A DNA stretch of 27,479 nucleotides from an uncultured Dorea sp. (lineage in GTDB: Bacteria; Bacillota; Clostridia; Lachnospirales; Lachnospiraceae). Shown here in pieces: positions 7,026-15,161 of this stretch (position 1 is its first letter; each line of letters opens with the position of its first letter). The notes under the pieces are model-generated. The model was not told the DNA's origin and did no database searches. It was given only the letters and a program-made list of their open reading frames with translations. The position numbers and the translations under genes are program-made. The stretch covers positions 583 through 28,061 of the forward strand of contig CAJULU010000003.1 in NCBI GenBank assembly GCA_910587575.1, read 5' to 3'.

Positions 7026-8324
7026 ATGTTAGGAGGTTCTTTTGGGGTTGCGATTCTGCGCAATGGGATGAGTATCATATTAATGCTGTCTTTTTTTCTT
7101 ATGCTGGACCGTCCAAGGCTGCCAATGAAGAAGACTGTCTGCGGTTACGTGCTGTTTGGTTTTTCGATGATCATGGTCTGCAGTCTGTGGTATCTTCTCG
7201 ACTATGCCAGTTTTATAAAGATGGCGCCGCTGTCATCTCTTCCGCTGATCGGGATTTTCTGTACTCTGATGAGCAGGGATAAGATTTATCTGTCTCTGTA
7301 CAAGATGGGGGCAGCCTTCTACCTGTTTTCTGTAGGGACTTTTTTGGGTGTGGATGTGTCACGATGGTGGTTTGACGGTAATTTATGGGTAGATATTCTG
7401 GTACGGTTCCTGTGCTATTCGGTAATGCTGGTCTTTACCTGGAAAAAATTCAGAAAACAGTTCCTGGAGGGGCTGGATTTCCTGGTTGAAGAGATGGATC
7501 TGTTCAGTACGTTTACGTTGTTTATTTCCGTGTTCTTTGGGGCAATTATTGCATACTGGCCGAACCTTCAGGGATTTTCTGTCTTTAACATGGTGAGGGC
7601 GTTCTTCGTCCTTGTTATGGCGGGATTTCTCCAGTATACCATCCTGCATCTGTATATTCATCTGGGCCGGGAACACCATTTTCAGACGGAGAAGGAACTG
7701 CTGGAACTGAATGAACAGCTTCTGCGCAGTCAGCTTGACCTTGTGGGCGAGTCGGAGAAGGAGGCTGCAAGAATCCGCCATGACGTACGGCATCATGTTC
7801 TTCTGATAAAAGACTATATAGAAAAAGGGGATATGGAGAATCTGATGGATTATCTGGATGAATACGGCGAAGATGTGGGAAACCGGAGGGTAAAGGTCAT
7901 CTGTGCCCATCCGGCAGTGAACAGTATTCTGTCCGTCTACACCAGACAGGCAAGAAGCAAGAAGATTGCGGTGAATCTGGACGTGGGAGTCATGCCGGGG
8001 ATTCAGGTCCGGGACATTGACTGGGTAGCGATTCTGGCGAATATTTTTGAAAATGCCATCCATGGCTGCCAGGATTCCGGCAAAATGGAGCAGGAGATTG
8101 ACATCTATATCGGAATCAAGGGAAACAAGGTGATCATCCAGTGTGCCAATACCTATACGGGCAACGTCAGAATCCGGCAGGGACTGCCGGGATCCGGCAA
8201 GGGAGAGGGAATCGGAACGGCAAGCATTATTAAGACTGCTTCCCGTTATGGCGGAGAAGTTGATTTTGCCATGGAGGATGATCGGTTTGTATCAAGAATC
8301 ATGCTGAATCTTCCGGGAAAGTAA
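7026..8324 (+). CDS. AgrC-like sensor histidine kinase (GHKL type)
   Basis: This 432-residue membrane kinase has several hydrophobic segments over about residues 1-215, consistent with a polytopic sensor, then a coiled linker. The phosphoacceptor His252 is in the RIRHDVRHH motif, and a GHKL ATPase domain carries NIFENAI (N box, Asn339 and Asn343) and GKGEGIGTAS (G box). This is the HPK10-type layout of AgrC and BlpH kinases, which often sense peptides, but the ligand is unknown here and no peptide precursor is visible nearby. The ATG at 7026 follows AAGGAGGAAC; in-frame codons extending back to 6753 would overlap the response regulator and the terminator, so I reject them. It is very likely the partner of the LytTR regulator upstream despite the terminator between them. 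Confidence 0.93.
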   Translation: MLGGSFGVAILRNGMSIILMLSFFLMLDRPRLPMKKTVCGYVLFGFSMIMVCSLWYLLDYASFIKMAPLSSLPLIGIFCTLMSRDKIYLSLYKMGAAFYLFSVGTFLGVDVSRWWFDGNLWVDILVRFLCYSVMLVFTWKKFRKQFLEGLDFLVEEMDLFSTFTLFISVFFGAIIAYWPNLQGFSVFNMVRAFFVLVMAGFLQYTILHLYIHLGREHHFQTEKELLELNEQLLRSQLDLVGESEKEAARIRHDVRHHVLLIKDYIEKGDMENLMDYLDEYGEDVGNRRVKVICAHPAVNSILSVYTRQARSKKIAVNLDVGVMPGIQVRDIDWVAILANIFENAIHGCQDSGKMEQEIDIYIGIKGNKVIIQCANTYTGNVRIRQGLPGSGKGEGIGTASIIKTASRYGGEVDFAMEDDRFVSRIMLNLPGK

Positions 8325-8368
8325 GGTTTTTTGTCTCGTTTGCTTTAATGCTTTAAAGCCACAAATTG

Positions 8369-8398
8369 TTGACAAGCAGGGACTGTTTGCGGTAAAAT
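8369..8398 (+). promoter_or_regulatory. Sigma-A-like promoter for tyrA-aroA
   Basis: A perfect TTGACA -35 (8369-8374), an 18-base spacer and TAAAAT (8393-8398) lie 31 bases before the tyrA start. No T-box or attenuator-like structure fits in the 104-base gap; only a short GCTTTAAAGC palindrome (8350-8359) is seen just upstream. Confidence 0.75.
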
Positions 8399-8428
8399 AG
8401 AGGTAGTCTGAAAGCAAGGAGCAGAGAA

Positions 8429-9526
8429 ATGATGAGGCATAAAATCGGATTTATTGGTCTGGGACTAATCGGAGGCTCGATCGCAAGGGCCATCCGGCAG
8501 TATTTCCCGGATTACGGGATCGTGGCTTTTGATAAGAATAAGGAGACGCTGGCGCTGGCGACGCAGGAATCGGTGATTGATGTAGCTGCAACGACGATTG
8601 ATGATAATTTTCATCACTGCAGCTACATATTTCTGTGTGCGCCGGTTTCTTATAATACGGCTTATCTGAAACAGGCTGCACAGTATCTTCATGCAGACTG
8701 TATCCTGACGGACGTAGGGAGCGTGAAGTCGAACATCCACAGGGAAGTGGAGGCGCTGGGGCTTGAGGAATATTTTATCGGAGGACATCCGATGGCGGGA
8801 TCCGAGAAGAACGGCTATGTGAATTCCAGGGCAATGCTGATTGAGAATGCATATTATGTACTGACCCCTGCAAAGGGGGCGCCCCGGGAAAAGGTGGAGC
8901 GTTATACACGGTTTGTCCAGGCGCTGCGGGCGCTGCCGGTTCTTCTTGATTATGAAGAGCATGACTATGTGACGGGAACCATCAGTCACCTTCCCCATAT
9001 TATTGCAGCCAGTCTGGTGAATTTCGTACGGGATACGGACACGGAAGGAGAACTGATGAAGAATCTTGCCGCCGGGGGATTCAAAGATATTACAAGGATT
9101 GCGTCTTCCTCTCCTGTTATGTGGCAGCATATCTGTGTGAAGAACAAGAAGTACATTTCCCGGATTCTTGGAGAATATATTCAGGCGCTGGAAGGGGCGA
9201 AAGATCTGATTGACCGGGAGGATGAGCAGGGGATTTATCATCTGTTTGAATCTTCCAGAAACTACCGCAATTCGATTCCGTCATCCTCGGCAGGCCCCAT
9301 TAAGAAAGCATACGAGGTTTACTGTGATATTATTGACGAGGCCGGCGGAATTGCGGCCATTGCCACGATTCTTGCCTCCAACAATCTGAATCTTAAGAAT
9401 ATCGGGATTGTGCACAACAGAGAATTTGAAGAAGGGGTTCTGCGTATTGAATTCTATGATGAATCGTCTTCGAAGAGGGCGGCGGAATTACTGCAGAAAT
9501 TTAGGTATATTGTCTATGAGCGTTAG
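8429..9526 (+). CDS. tyrA: Prephenate dehydrogenase with C-terminal ACT domain
   Basis: This 365-residue enzyme oxidatively decarboxylates prephenate to 4-hydroxyphenylpyruvate in tyrosine synthesis, in the cytoplasm. The N-terminal Rossmann fold has GLGLIGG (10-16) and Asp35 after the second strand, which favours NAD over NADP. The family motifs TDVGSVK, GGHPMAGSEKNG (His120) and TISHLPH (His187) are present. The last 70 residues (about 297-365) form an ACT domain, the usual amino-acid-binding regulatory module, so feedback control by tyrosine is plausible. The ATG at 8429 follows AAGGAG with 7 bases between; a second ATG at 8432 is equally possible. The stop overlaps the start of aroA. Confidence 0.95.
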   Translation: MMRHKIGFIGLGLIGGSIARAIRQYFPDYGIVAFDKNKETLALATQESVIDVAATTIDDNFHHCSYIFLCAPVSYNTAYLKQAAQYLHADCILTDVGSVKSNIHREVEALGLEEYFIGGHPMAGSEKNGYVNSRAMLIENAYYVLTPAKGAPREKVERYTRFVQALRALPVLLDYEEHDYVTGTISHLPHIIAASLVNFVRDTDTEGELMKNLAAGGFKDITRIASSSPVMWQHICVKNKKYISRILGEYIQALEGAKDLIDREDEQGIYHLFESSRNYRNSIPSSSAGPIKKAYEVYCDIIDEAGGIAAIATILASNNLNLKNIGIVHNREFEEGVLRIEFYDESSSKRAAELLQKFRYIVYER

Positions 9527-10823
9527 AATAATCTGCCCTGGAAGAGGGCTGAGAGGTGAGGTTACGGTTCCAGGGGATAAGTCCATTTCCCATCGTTCGG
9601 TGATGCTTGGCTCCATTGCAATGGGAACCACGGAGATTACGAATTTTCTAAAAGGTGCGGACTGTCTGGCTACGATTCAGTGTTTCCGGAAAATGGGAAT
9701 TGAGATCGAACAGAAACGGGAGGTGACTCTGGTCCGGGGGAAGGGACTCGGGGGGCTGTCTGCGCCTGTGGAAACACTGGATATGGGCAACAGCGGAACC
9801 ACCACCCGGCTTCTGTCCGGGCTTCTGGCAGGACAGAATTTTACGTCTGTCCTGTCCGGGGATGCGTCTCTGAATTCCCGCCCCATGGGACGGGTCATGA
9901 CGCCTCTGAACCAGATGGGGGCGCAGATATACAGCCTTAAGGGAAACAACTGTGCTCCGCTTAAGATAGAGCCTGGGACGATTCATGGCATCCATTATCA
10001 GTCGCCGGTGGCTTCTGCACAGGTGAAATCCGCAATCCTGCTTGCGGGGCTTTATGCAGACGGCGAGACTTTTGTGACGGAGCCGGCTTTATCACGTAAT
10101 CATACAGAATTGATGCTGGGAGGGTTTGGAGCCCGGGTTACATCGGCGGTTCATGAAGACGGCAGTGCCACCGCAGGCATATGCCCCTGCAGGCAGCTTT
10201 ATGGCCAGAAGATCCATGTGCCGGGGGATATTTCATCGGCGGCCTATTTTATCGCAGCCGGGCTGCTGGTTCCGGATTCAGAACTGCTGATACGCAATGT
10301 GGGAACGAATGCTACCAGGGCGGGGTTCCTCAAGGTCTGTGAAGCCATGGGGGCGGATATTACCTATCTGAATTGCCGGGGGACAAAGGACGGCGGGGAG
10401 CCCACTGCCGATATCCTTGTCAGATCGGGTATGCTTCACGGAACGACGGTAGAGGGAAGCCTGATTCCCACTCTGATTGACGAAATTCCCATGATTGCAG
10501 TGATGGCAGCATGCGCCGGTGGCAGGACCATAATCAGAGATGCTGCGGAACTGAAAGTGAAAGAGACGAACCGGATTCATACGGTCACGGAAAATCTCCG
10601 GGCCATGGGTGCGGACGTAAGCCCCACCGGGGACGGGATGATCATCGAGGGCGGCAGACCTCTTCGGGGAGCAAAGATTCAGAGTTATCTGGATCACCGG
10701 ATCGCTATGGCGTTCTCCATTGCCGGGCTGGCTGCAGAAGGTGAGACGGTCATTGGGGACAGTCAGTGTGCAGAGGTATCTTACCCGGAATTTTTCGAGA
10801 CGCTGGAAACCATTCAGAAATAA
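9516..10823 (+). CDS. aroA: 3-phosphoshikimate 1-carboxyvinyltransferase (EPSP synthase)
   Basis: This 435-residue enzyme transfers enolpyruvyl from phosphoenolpyruvate to shikimate 3-phosphate, the sixth step of the shikimate pathway. The signature motifs are PGDKSISHR (Lys22, Ser23, Arg27), GNSGTTTR (91-98) and SRPMGR (121-126); EIPMIAV and KVKETNR with DHRIAM follow later. The length fits a single full-length enzyme. I place the start at the ATG at 9516, inside the last four codons of tyrA (11-base overlap). The protein then begins just before the conserved PG..L.G.V.VPGDKS region. The ribosome binding site is weak, so translation is probably coupled to tyrA. The in-frame region back to 9408 lies within tyrA and is not part of the enzyme. 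Confidence 0.96.
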   Translation: MSVRIICPGRGLRGEVTVPGDKSISHRSVMLGSIAMGTTEITNFLKGADCLATIQCFRKMGIEIEQKREVTLVRGKGLGGLSAPVETLDMGNSGTTTRLLSGLLAGQNFTSVLSGDASLNSRPMGRVMTPLNQMGAQIYSLKGNNCAPLKIEPGTIHGIHYQSPVASAQVKSAILLAGLYADGETFVTEPALSRNHTELMLGGFGARVTSAVHEDGSATAGICPCRQLYGQKIHVPGDISSAAYFIAAGLLVPDSELLIRNVGTNATRAGFLKVCEAMGADITYLNCRGTKDGGEPTADILVRSGMLHGTTVEGSLIPTLIDEIPMIAVMAACAGGRTIIRDAAELKVKETNRIHTVTENLRAMGADVSPTGDGMIIEGGRPLRGAKIQSYLDHRIAMAFSIAGLAAEGETVIGDSQCAEVSYPEFFETLETIQK

Positions 10824-10851
10824 GCGGTATGAATTTTAAAGGAGAACAAAA

Positions 10852-11931
10852 ATGGATTTTGTACAGTATAAATGTCCCTGCTGCGGAGCAGCCCTTAAGT
10901 TTTCCCCTAAGACCCAGAAACTTTCCTGTAAAAGCTGTGGGAATCAGTACGACCTGGAGACCATGGAAGGATACGAACAGGAGGAAAAGTCTCCGGGAGA
11001 GCAGGATCTTCACTGGGAATACAAGAAGGCAGAGCAGGGGGCAAAGCGGACAGAGGACGGGTTATATATCTGTCCGTCCTGCGGAGCAGAAGTAGAGGCG
11101 GATGTGAATACGGTGAGTACCGTCTGTCCTTATTGTGACAATGTGGTGGTGATTCACGGGACTTCGTCGGGAGAGTTCGAACCGGATGCCATGATTCCGT
11201 TTCAGGTGAAAGGAGAAGAGGCCAGACAGAAGATGCAGAATTTCTGCAAAGGAAAACATCTGCTTCCGAAGAATTTCCGGGACCGCAGCTATCTGAAGAA
11301 TCTGAGAGGATGCTATGTCCCCTACTGGCTGTTTGACTGTAAGGCCAGTGCGGACATGAGCTTTAACGCAACACGGATCAGAGCGTGGAGCGACAGTGAA
11401 TATGACTATACCGAGACTTCCTATTATCTGGTTACCCGGGCGGGGACGATGGAATTCGTCCATGTACCGGTGGACGGCAGTGCAGAAATGGATGACGATA
11501 CCACGGAGTCCATCGAACCCTTTGACTATAGAGGCCTGACAGAGTTCCAGTCTGCTTATCTGGCCGGATATGAGACGGATAAATATGACGTGGATGCAAA
11601 GGCCGCAGAGGGAAGGGCGAAGGAACGCCTGTATAACTCTGCAGAAGACGTGCTCCGGTCAACGGTACAGGGATACCACTCGGTGACGGTAAGAAGGAGG
11701 CATCTGGCCTCCCAGAGCGGCAAGGTCCTGTATGCGCTCCTGCCTGTCTGGCTGTTCGAGACCGTGTACCGGGGGAAAAAGTATCAGTTTGCCATCAACG
11801 GACAGAATGGAAAGATGGTGGGAGAGCTTCCGGTTGACCGGGGAGCCTTCTGGAGATATCTTGGCGGATTCACGGCGATTGGCACGGTGGTGTGTTCCAT
11901 ACTGGGAATTCTGCTGTCTGGAGGTGTATAA
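10852..11931 (+). CDS. Membrane-anchored double zinc-ribbon protein (YdjG-like)
   Basis: This 359-residue protein starts with two zinc ribbons: Cys8, Cys11, Cys26, Cys29 and Cys74, Cys77, Cys92, Cys95. A conserved middle domain of unknown function contains YVPYWLFDCKA and LLPVWLFET. A single C-terminal hydrophobic segment (about 335-356) should anchor it in the membrane with the bulk in the cytoplasm. In Bacillus subtilis, ydjG, a comparable zinc-ribbon gene, lies with ydjH (TPM) and ydjI (SPFH) in the pspA operon, and the same order is seen here. Its molecular role is not known to me. AAAGGAG lies 7 bases before the ATG. It begins 28 bases after aroA, with no terminator or promoter visible between. 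Confidence 0.8.
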   Translation: MDFVQYKCPCCGAALKFSPKTQKLSCKSCGNQYDLETMEGYEQEEKSPGEQDLHWEYKKAEQGAKRTEDGLYICPSCGAEVEADVNTVSTVCPYCDNVVVIHGTSSGEFEPDAMIPFQVKGEEARQKMQNFCKGKHLLPKNFRDRSYLKNLRGCYVPYWLFDCKASADMSFNATRIRAWSDSEYDYTETSYYLVTRAGTMEFVHVPVDGSAEMDDDTTESIEPFDYRGLTEFQSAYLAGYETDKYDVDAKAAEGRAKERLYNSAEDVLRSTVQGYHSVTVRRRHLASQSGKVLYALLPVWLFETVYRGKKYQFAINGQNGKMVGELPVDRGAFWRYLGGFTAIGTVVCSILGILLSGGV

Positions 11932-11933
11932 TC

Positions 11934-12749
11934 ATGAATAGAAGGAAGATTCTTGGAGCGTTGATTGCCCTGGCAGTGTCTTTCGTATACCTGCAGGCAG
12001 GAATCCCGGAAGTATGGGCCAGGGGGAATGTCCCCCAGTTTGACGGCTGGGTGCAGGATGATGCCGGGCTTCTGTCTTCGGAGGAGGAAGAGGCTCTGGA
12101 ACGGGAGTGTGCCAGAGTCTCGGAACTTCATCGTACCGGAGTCTATATTGTCACGACACCGGATTTTGGCGGCGGAGATATCAAGAACTGGCAGCGTCAG
12201 ATTTTTGCGGAGTACAGTCTGGGGGCAGACTGTTCGGACAGCGGAATTATGCTTGCCGTCAGTATGGCAGAGCGGGACTGGGGACTGGTAGGATTCGGTG
12301 CGGCACAGGAGGCGTTCACTACATACGGAAGAGAGCGGATGGGGGAGAAGTTTCTGGATGACCTGTCTGACGGAGAGTTTTATGATGCATTTGAAAAATA
12401 TGTGTCCATGTCGGAGGAGTTTCTGACGGAGGCAGAGAAGGGAACCCCCTACACAGAGGATCATCCCTATGGGGAAGGATGGAGAATCCCGCTGATCATC
12501 GGAGTGTCGTTTCTGCTATCGTTCCTGGTGTCACTGGCCGTCGTGCTGTCGTGGAAGAAGAGTATGAACACAAGGGTGCGCCGGGATGGGGCCATGGAGT
12601 ATCTGAGAGAGGGAAGTTTTCATCTGCATGACCGGTCAGACCGGTTTTTATACCACACGGTTACAAGGTCAAAACGGGAGACTGAGGATCATTCCGGCAG
12701 CGGAGGCGGGATGAGTTCTGATCATTCGGGAACCAGCGGGAAATTTTGA
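11934..12749 (+). CDS. Secreted/membrane TPM-domain protein (YdjH-like)
   Basis: This 271-residue protein has an N-terminal hydrophobic segment ending near VWARG (about 1-30), a TPM domain over about 35-165 (VQDDAGLLSSEEEEALE, GVYIVTTPDF, DSGIMLAVSMAERDW) and one transmembrane helix at about 185-207. A basic stretch follows, and then a Ser/Gly/His-rich tail. TPM domains are found in membrane-associated proteins, some linked to photosystem repair or acid phosphatase activity; a function here is not established. The domain is expected to face outside and the tail inside. GGAGG precedes the ATG at 11934, which lies 2 bases after the previous stop, and the next gene follows by 14 bases, so the trio is one transcription unit. 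Confidence 0.82.
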   Translation: MNRRKILGALIALAVSFVYLQAGIPEVWARGNVPQFDGWVQDDAGLLSSEEEEALERECARVSELHRTGVYIVTTPDFGGGDIKNWQRQIFAEYSLGADCSDSGIMLAVSMAERDWGLVGFGAAQEAFTTYGRERMGEKFLDDLSDGEFYDAFEKYVSMSEEFLTEAEKGTPYTEDHPYGEGWRIPLIIGVSFLLSFLVSLAVVLSWKKSMNTRVRRDGAMEYLREGSFHLHDRSDRFLYHTVTRSKRETEDHSGSGGGMSSDHSGTSGKF

Positions 12750-12763
12750 GAAAGGAGTCTGTT

Positions 12764-14101
12764 ATGGGATTAATTAAAGCAGCATGGACGGCTGCCGGCG
12801 GGACGCTGGCAGACCAGTGGAAGGAGTATTTTTATTGTGACGCACTGGATGCAGACGTACTGGTGGCAAAAGGAGAAAAACATGTATCGGGGCGTTCGGC
12901 CAACCGGAAAGGGGATGACAATATTATTACGGACGGTTCCCATATTGCCGTGGCCAACGGACAGTGTATGATTATTGTGGAGGATGGAAAGGTCATCGAT
13001 GCCTGTGCGGAGCCGGGAGCATATACCTATGACACCGGGACCAGTCCTTCGGTGTTCGGAGGTTCCTTTGCAGAAGGACTGAAAGGGGTTGCAAAGGAAG
13101 CCTGGAGCCGGTTTCAGTTCGGAGGCGGCGCAGGACGGAATCAGAGGATCTATTATGTGAATATCAAGGAGATACCGGGAAATAAATACGGAACACCGAA
13201 TCCGGTACCCTTCCGTGTGGTAGACCGTAATATCGGGCTGGACGTGGATATTTCCATACGGTGTAACGGAGAATATTCTTACCGGATCGTAAACCCCATG
13301 GTGTTTTATGCCAATGTCTGTGGGAATGTGGGGTATGTATATACCAGGGATCAGATTGATTCCATGCTGAAATCCGAACTGCTTACGGCATTGCAGCCGG
13401 CTTTTGCCAGGATTTCAGACATGGGAATCCGCTACAGCGCTCTGCCGGGACATACCCTGGAATTATCGGATGCCCTGAATGAGGTTCTGTCGAAGAAATG
13501 GACGGAACTTCGGGGAATCATGGTCTATTCTCTGGGAGTCAACAGTGTAACGGCCGCAAAAGAGGATGAGGAGATGATCAAACAGCTCCAGAAGTCTGCG
13601 GTTATGCGTGATCCCGGGATGGCGGCAGCCACTCTTGTGGGTGCACAGGCGGACGCCATGCGTTCGGCGGCGGCGAACAAAAACGGGGCGATGTCCGGCT
13701 TCATGGGCATGGGGATGGCCCAGCAGGCAGGCGGTGTTAATCTGCAGGATCTGTACGCCATGGGGCAGCAGAAGGTCCAGTCCCGGCCTGCACATGAGAA
13801 CAATGCCCCGGAGCCGGAAGGCGCAGCAGGGTGGACCTGTTCCTGCGGGGCAGCCGGAAATACGGGGAAATTCTGTGTGGAATGCGGCGCTAAAAGGCCC
13901 GTACCGGCGGCAGGGTGGACCTGTTCCTGCGGTACGGTGAACAAGGGGAAGTTCTGTTCTGAGTGCGGGAAGCCGAAACCGGCAGGGGTTCCCCAGTACC
14001 GCTGCGATAAATGCGGCTTCGAGCCGGAGGATCCCACAAAGCCGCCGAAGTTCTGCCCGGAGTGCGGGGATCCCTTTGATGACGGAGACATCGCTTTGTA
14101 A
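12764..14101 (+). CDS. SPFH-domain protein with C-terminal zinc ribbons (YdjI-like)
   Basis: This 445-residue protein has an N-terminal SPFH/flotillin-like domain (about 25-265, with NIITDGSHIAVANGQ and a charged ILL-type helix near 195-265) and a Gly/Met-rich linker. The C-terminus carries three zinc ribbons: Cys359/361 with 371/374, Cys387/389 with 398/401, and Cys414/417 with 431/434. The first two ribbons are near copies of each other. In B. subtilis the related YdjI is needed to bring PspA to the membrane; here there is no pspA in the window, so any link to envelope stress is inferred. The ATG at 12764 follows AAAGGAG; an upstream in-frame TTG at 12746 overlaps the previous gene. No clear terminator follows before the opp promoter. 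Confidence 0.85.
   Translation: MGLIKAAWTAAGGTLADQWKEYFYCDALDADVLVAKGEKHVSGRSANRKGDDNIITDGSHIAVANGQCMIIVEDGKVIDACAEPGAYTYDTGTSPSVFGGSFAEGLKGVAKEAWSRFQFGGGAGRNQRIYYVNIKEIPGNKYGTPNPVPFRVVDRNIGLDVDISIRCNGEYSYRIVNPMVFYANVCGNVGYVYTRDQIDSMLKSELLTALQPAFARISDMGIRYSALPGHTLELSDALNEVLSKKWTELRGIMVYSLGVNSVTAAKEDEEMIKQLQKSAVMRDPGMAAATLVGAQADAMRSAAANKNGAMSGFMGMGMAQQAGGVNLQDLYAMGQQKVQSRPAHENNAPEPEGAAGWTCSCGAAGNTGKFCVECGAKRPVPAAGWTCSCGTVNKGKFCSECGKPKPAGVPQYRCDKCGFEPEDPTKPPKFCPECGDPFDDGDIAL
13826..13932 (+). repeat. 84-base direct repeat encoding duplicated zinc ribbons
   Basis: A 23-base identical segment occurs at 13826-13848 and at 13910-13932, offset by 84 bases (28 codons). Both encode AGWTCSCG, and each is followed by GKFC.ECG. 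This is an internal duplication of a zinc-ribbon unit in the SPFH gene. Confidence 0.85.
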
Positions 14102-14126
14102 AACCATGGCAATCCTCAATCAGATA

Positions 14127-14156
14127 TTGACAACCTATAGAGAAAGCCTGTATATT
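14127..14156 (+). promoter_or_regulatory. Sigma-A-like promoter for the opp operon
   Basis: A perfect TTGACA (14127-14132), an 18-base spacer and TATATT (14151-14156) form a good promoter 68 bases before oppB. The alternative -10 TATTAT at 14153 would give a 20-base spacer. Confidence 0.7.
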
Positions 14157-14182
14157 ATATAGAAAAGACAAATAGGAAGAAT

Positions 14183-14206
14183 CTGTCCGGACGAAAGTCC
14201 GGGCAG
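14183..14206 (+). promoter_or_regulatory. Leader hairpin with GAAA tetraloop before oppB
   Basis: CTGTCCGGAC (14183-14192) pairs with GTCCGGGCAG (14197-14206) over 10 bp with one G-T pair and closes on GAAA, a stable GNRA loop. No T tract follows, so it is not an ordinary terminator. It ends 6 bases before the GGGGG ribosome binding site of oppB and lies about 20 bases into the predicted transcript. Confidence 0.75.
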
Positions 14207-14224
14207 GAAACAGGGGGAAAAACA

Positions 14225-15142
14225 ATGGTTCGATATTTTGCGAAACGGTTAGGACTGATGCTGGTTGCGCTTTTTCTGATCATACTTGTGACGTTCGTGA
14301 TCATGCATTCTGTTCCAGGCGGTCCGTTTACGAGCGACCGGAATATCAGTGAGGAAGTGGAGGCGGCGTTAAATGCCAAGTATCATCTGGATGATCCGCT
14401 GCCAAAGCAGTTCTTTGATTATCTGAAGGGGCTTCTTCATGGAGACTTCGGCCCTTCTTATAAATTCACCGGGAAGTCTGTGAATGACTTTATTTCTAAT
14501 GGATTCCCTGTGTCGGCAAAGCTTGGAGGCATTACGATTATCTTTGTAATCCTGGCATCTGTCCCCATGGGGATTCTTGCAGCCGTAAAGAACGGAAAGT
14601 GGCAGGACATGCTGGTAATGGCGATTGCTACCATCGGTGTCACCATTCCGTCCTTTGTCATTGCTTCCATGCTGATCTACATATTTTCTTTCCGGCTGGG
14701 CGTTCTGCCAAGTTTCGGACTGGATTCGTGGACCGGTTATATCCTTCCGGTCATCACCCTTGGCGGTTATTCTGTCAGCTATCTTGCAAGACAGATGCGT
14801 TCCAGCCTTCTGGAAGTCATGGGGCAGGACTATATACGGACAGCCAGGGCAAAGGGACTGTCCGAACCGAAAGTGATTATGAAGCATGCGCTTCGTAATG
14901 CCCTGATACCAGTGATTACTGTCCTTGGGCCTACGGTGGCGAATCTTCTGACAGGAAGCTTTGTTGTGGAGAAGATTTTTGCGGTTCCGGGTCTGGGAGT
15001 TCATTTTGTCAACAGTGTTTCGATGAGAGACTATACCACGATTATGGGTGTGACGGTCTTCTATGCCACATTCCTGCTTGCCATGGTGTTTATCGTGGAT
15101 GTTTTTTACTGCCTGATTGACCCGAGAATTAAGTATGATTAA
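14225..15142 (+). CDS. oppB: Oligopeptide ABC transporter permease OppB
   Basis: This 305-residue inner-membrane permease has about six hydrophobic helices. The first follows the typical start RYFAKRLGLMLVALFLI with PGGPF. The EAA loop that contacts the ATPases is seen in YIRTARAKGLSEPKVIMKHA, near residues 210-230, and the C-terminus ends in YCLIDPRIKY as is usual for the family. It pairs with OppC to form the pore for peptides delivered by the lipoprotein encoded downstream. The ATG at 14225 follows GGGGGAAAAAC. It is the first gene of a five-gene importer operon and has its own promoter and leader hairpin. DppB specificity, for dipeptides, cannot be separated from OppB by sequence alone. 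Confidence 0.95.
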   Translation: MVRYFAKRLGLMLVALFLIILVTFVIMHSVPGGPFTSDRNISEEVEAALNAKYHLDDPLPKQFFDYLKGLLHGDFGPSYKFTGKSVNDFISNGFPVSAKLGGITIIFVILASVPMGILAAVKNGKWQDMLVMAIATIGVTIPSFVIASMLIYIFSFRLGVLPSFGLDSWTGYILPVITLGGYSVSYLARQMRSSLLEVMGQDYIRTARAKGLSEPKVIMKHALRNALIPVITVLGPTVANLLTGSFVVEKIFAVPGLGVHFVNSVSMRDYTTIMGVTVFYATFLLAMVFIVDVFYCLIDPRIKYD

Positions 15143-15161
15143 GGACAGGAGGACGGATACG

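Noticed and set aside
8325..8428. Possible T-box or attenuator before tyrA
   Set aside because: The gap is too short, has a plain TTGACA promoter close to the start, and shows no specifier stem, T-box sequence or terminator.
9408..9515. Possible longer N-terminus for AroA
   Set aside because: The region is the coding sequence of the TyrA ACT domain in another frame, and EPSP synthase homology starts right after the ATG at 9516.
14102..14126. Terminator after the SPFH gene
   Set aside because: No stem with a following T tract is visible before the opp promoter.
15117..15161. Earlier start sites for OppC, including ATG at 15135
   Set aside because: They overlap the end of oppB and lack the strong AGGAGG that precedes 15162.
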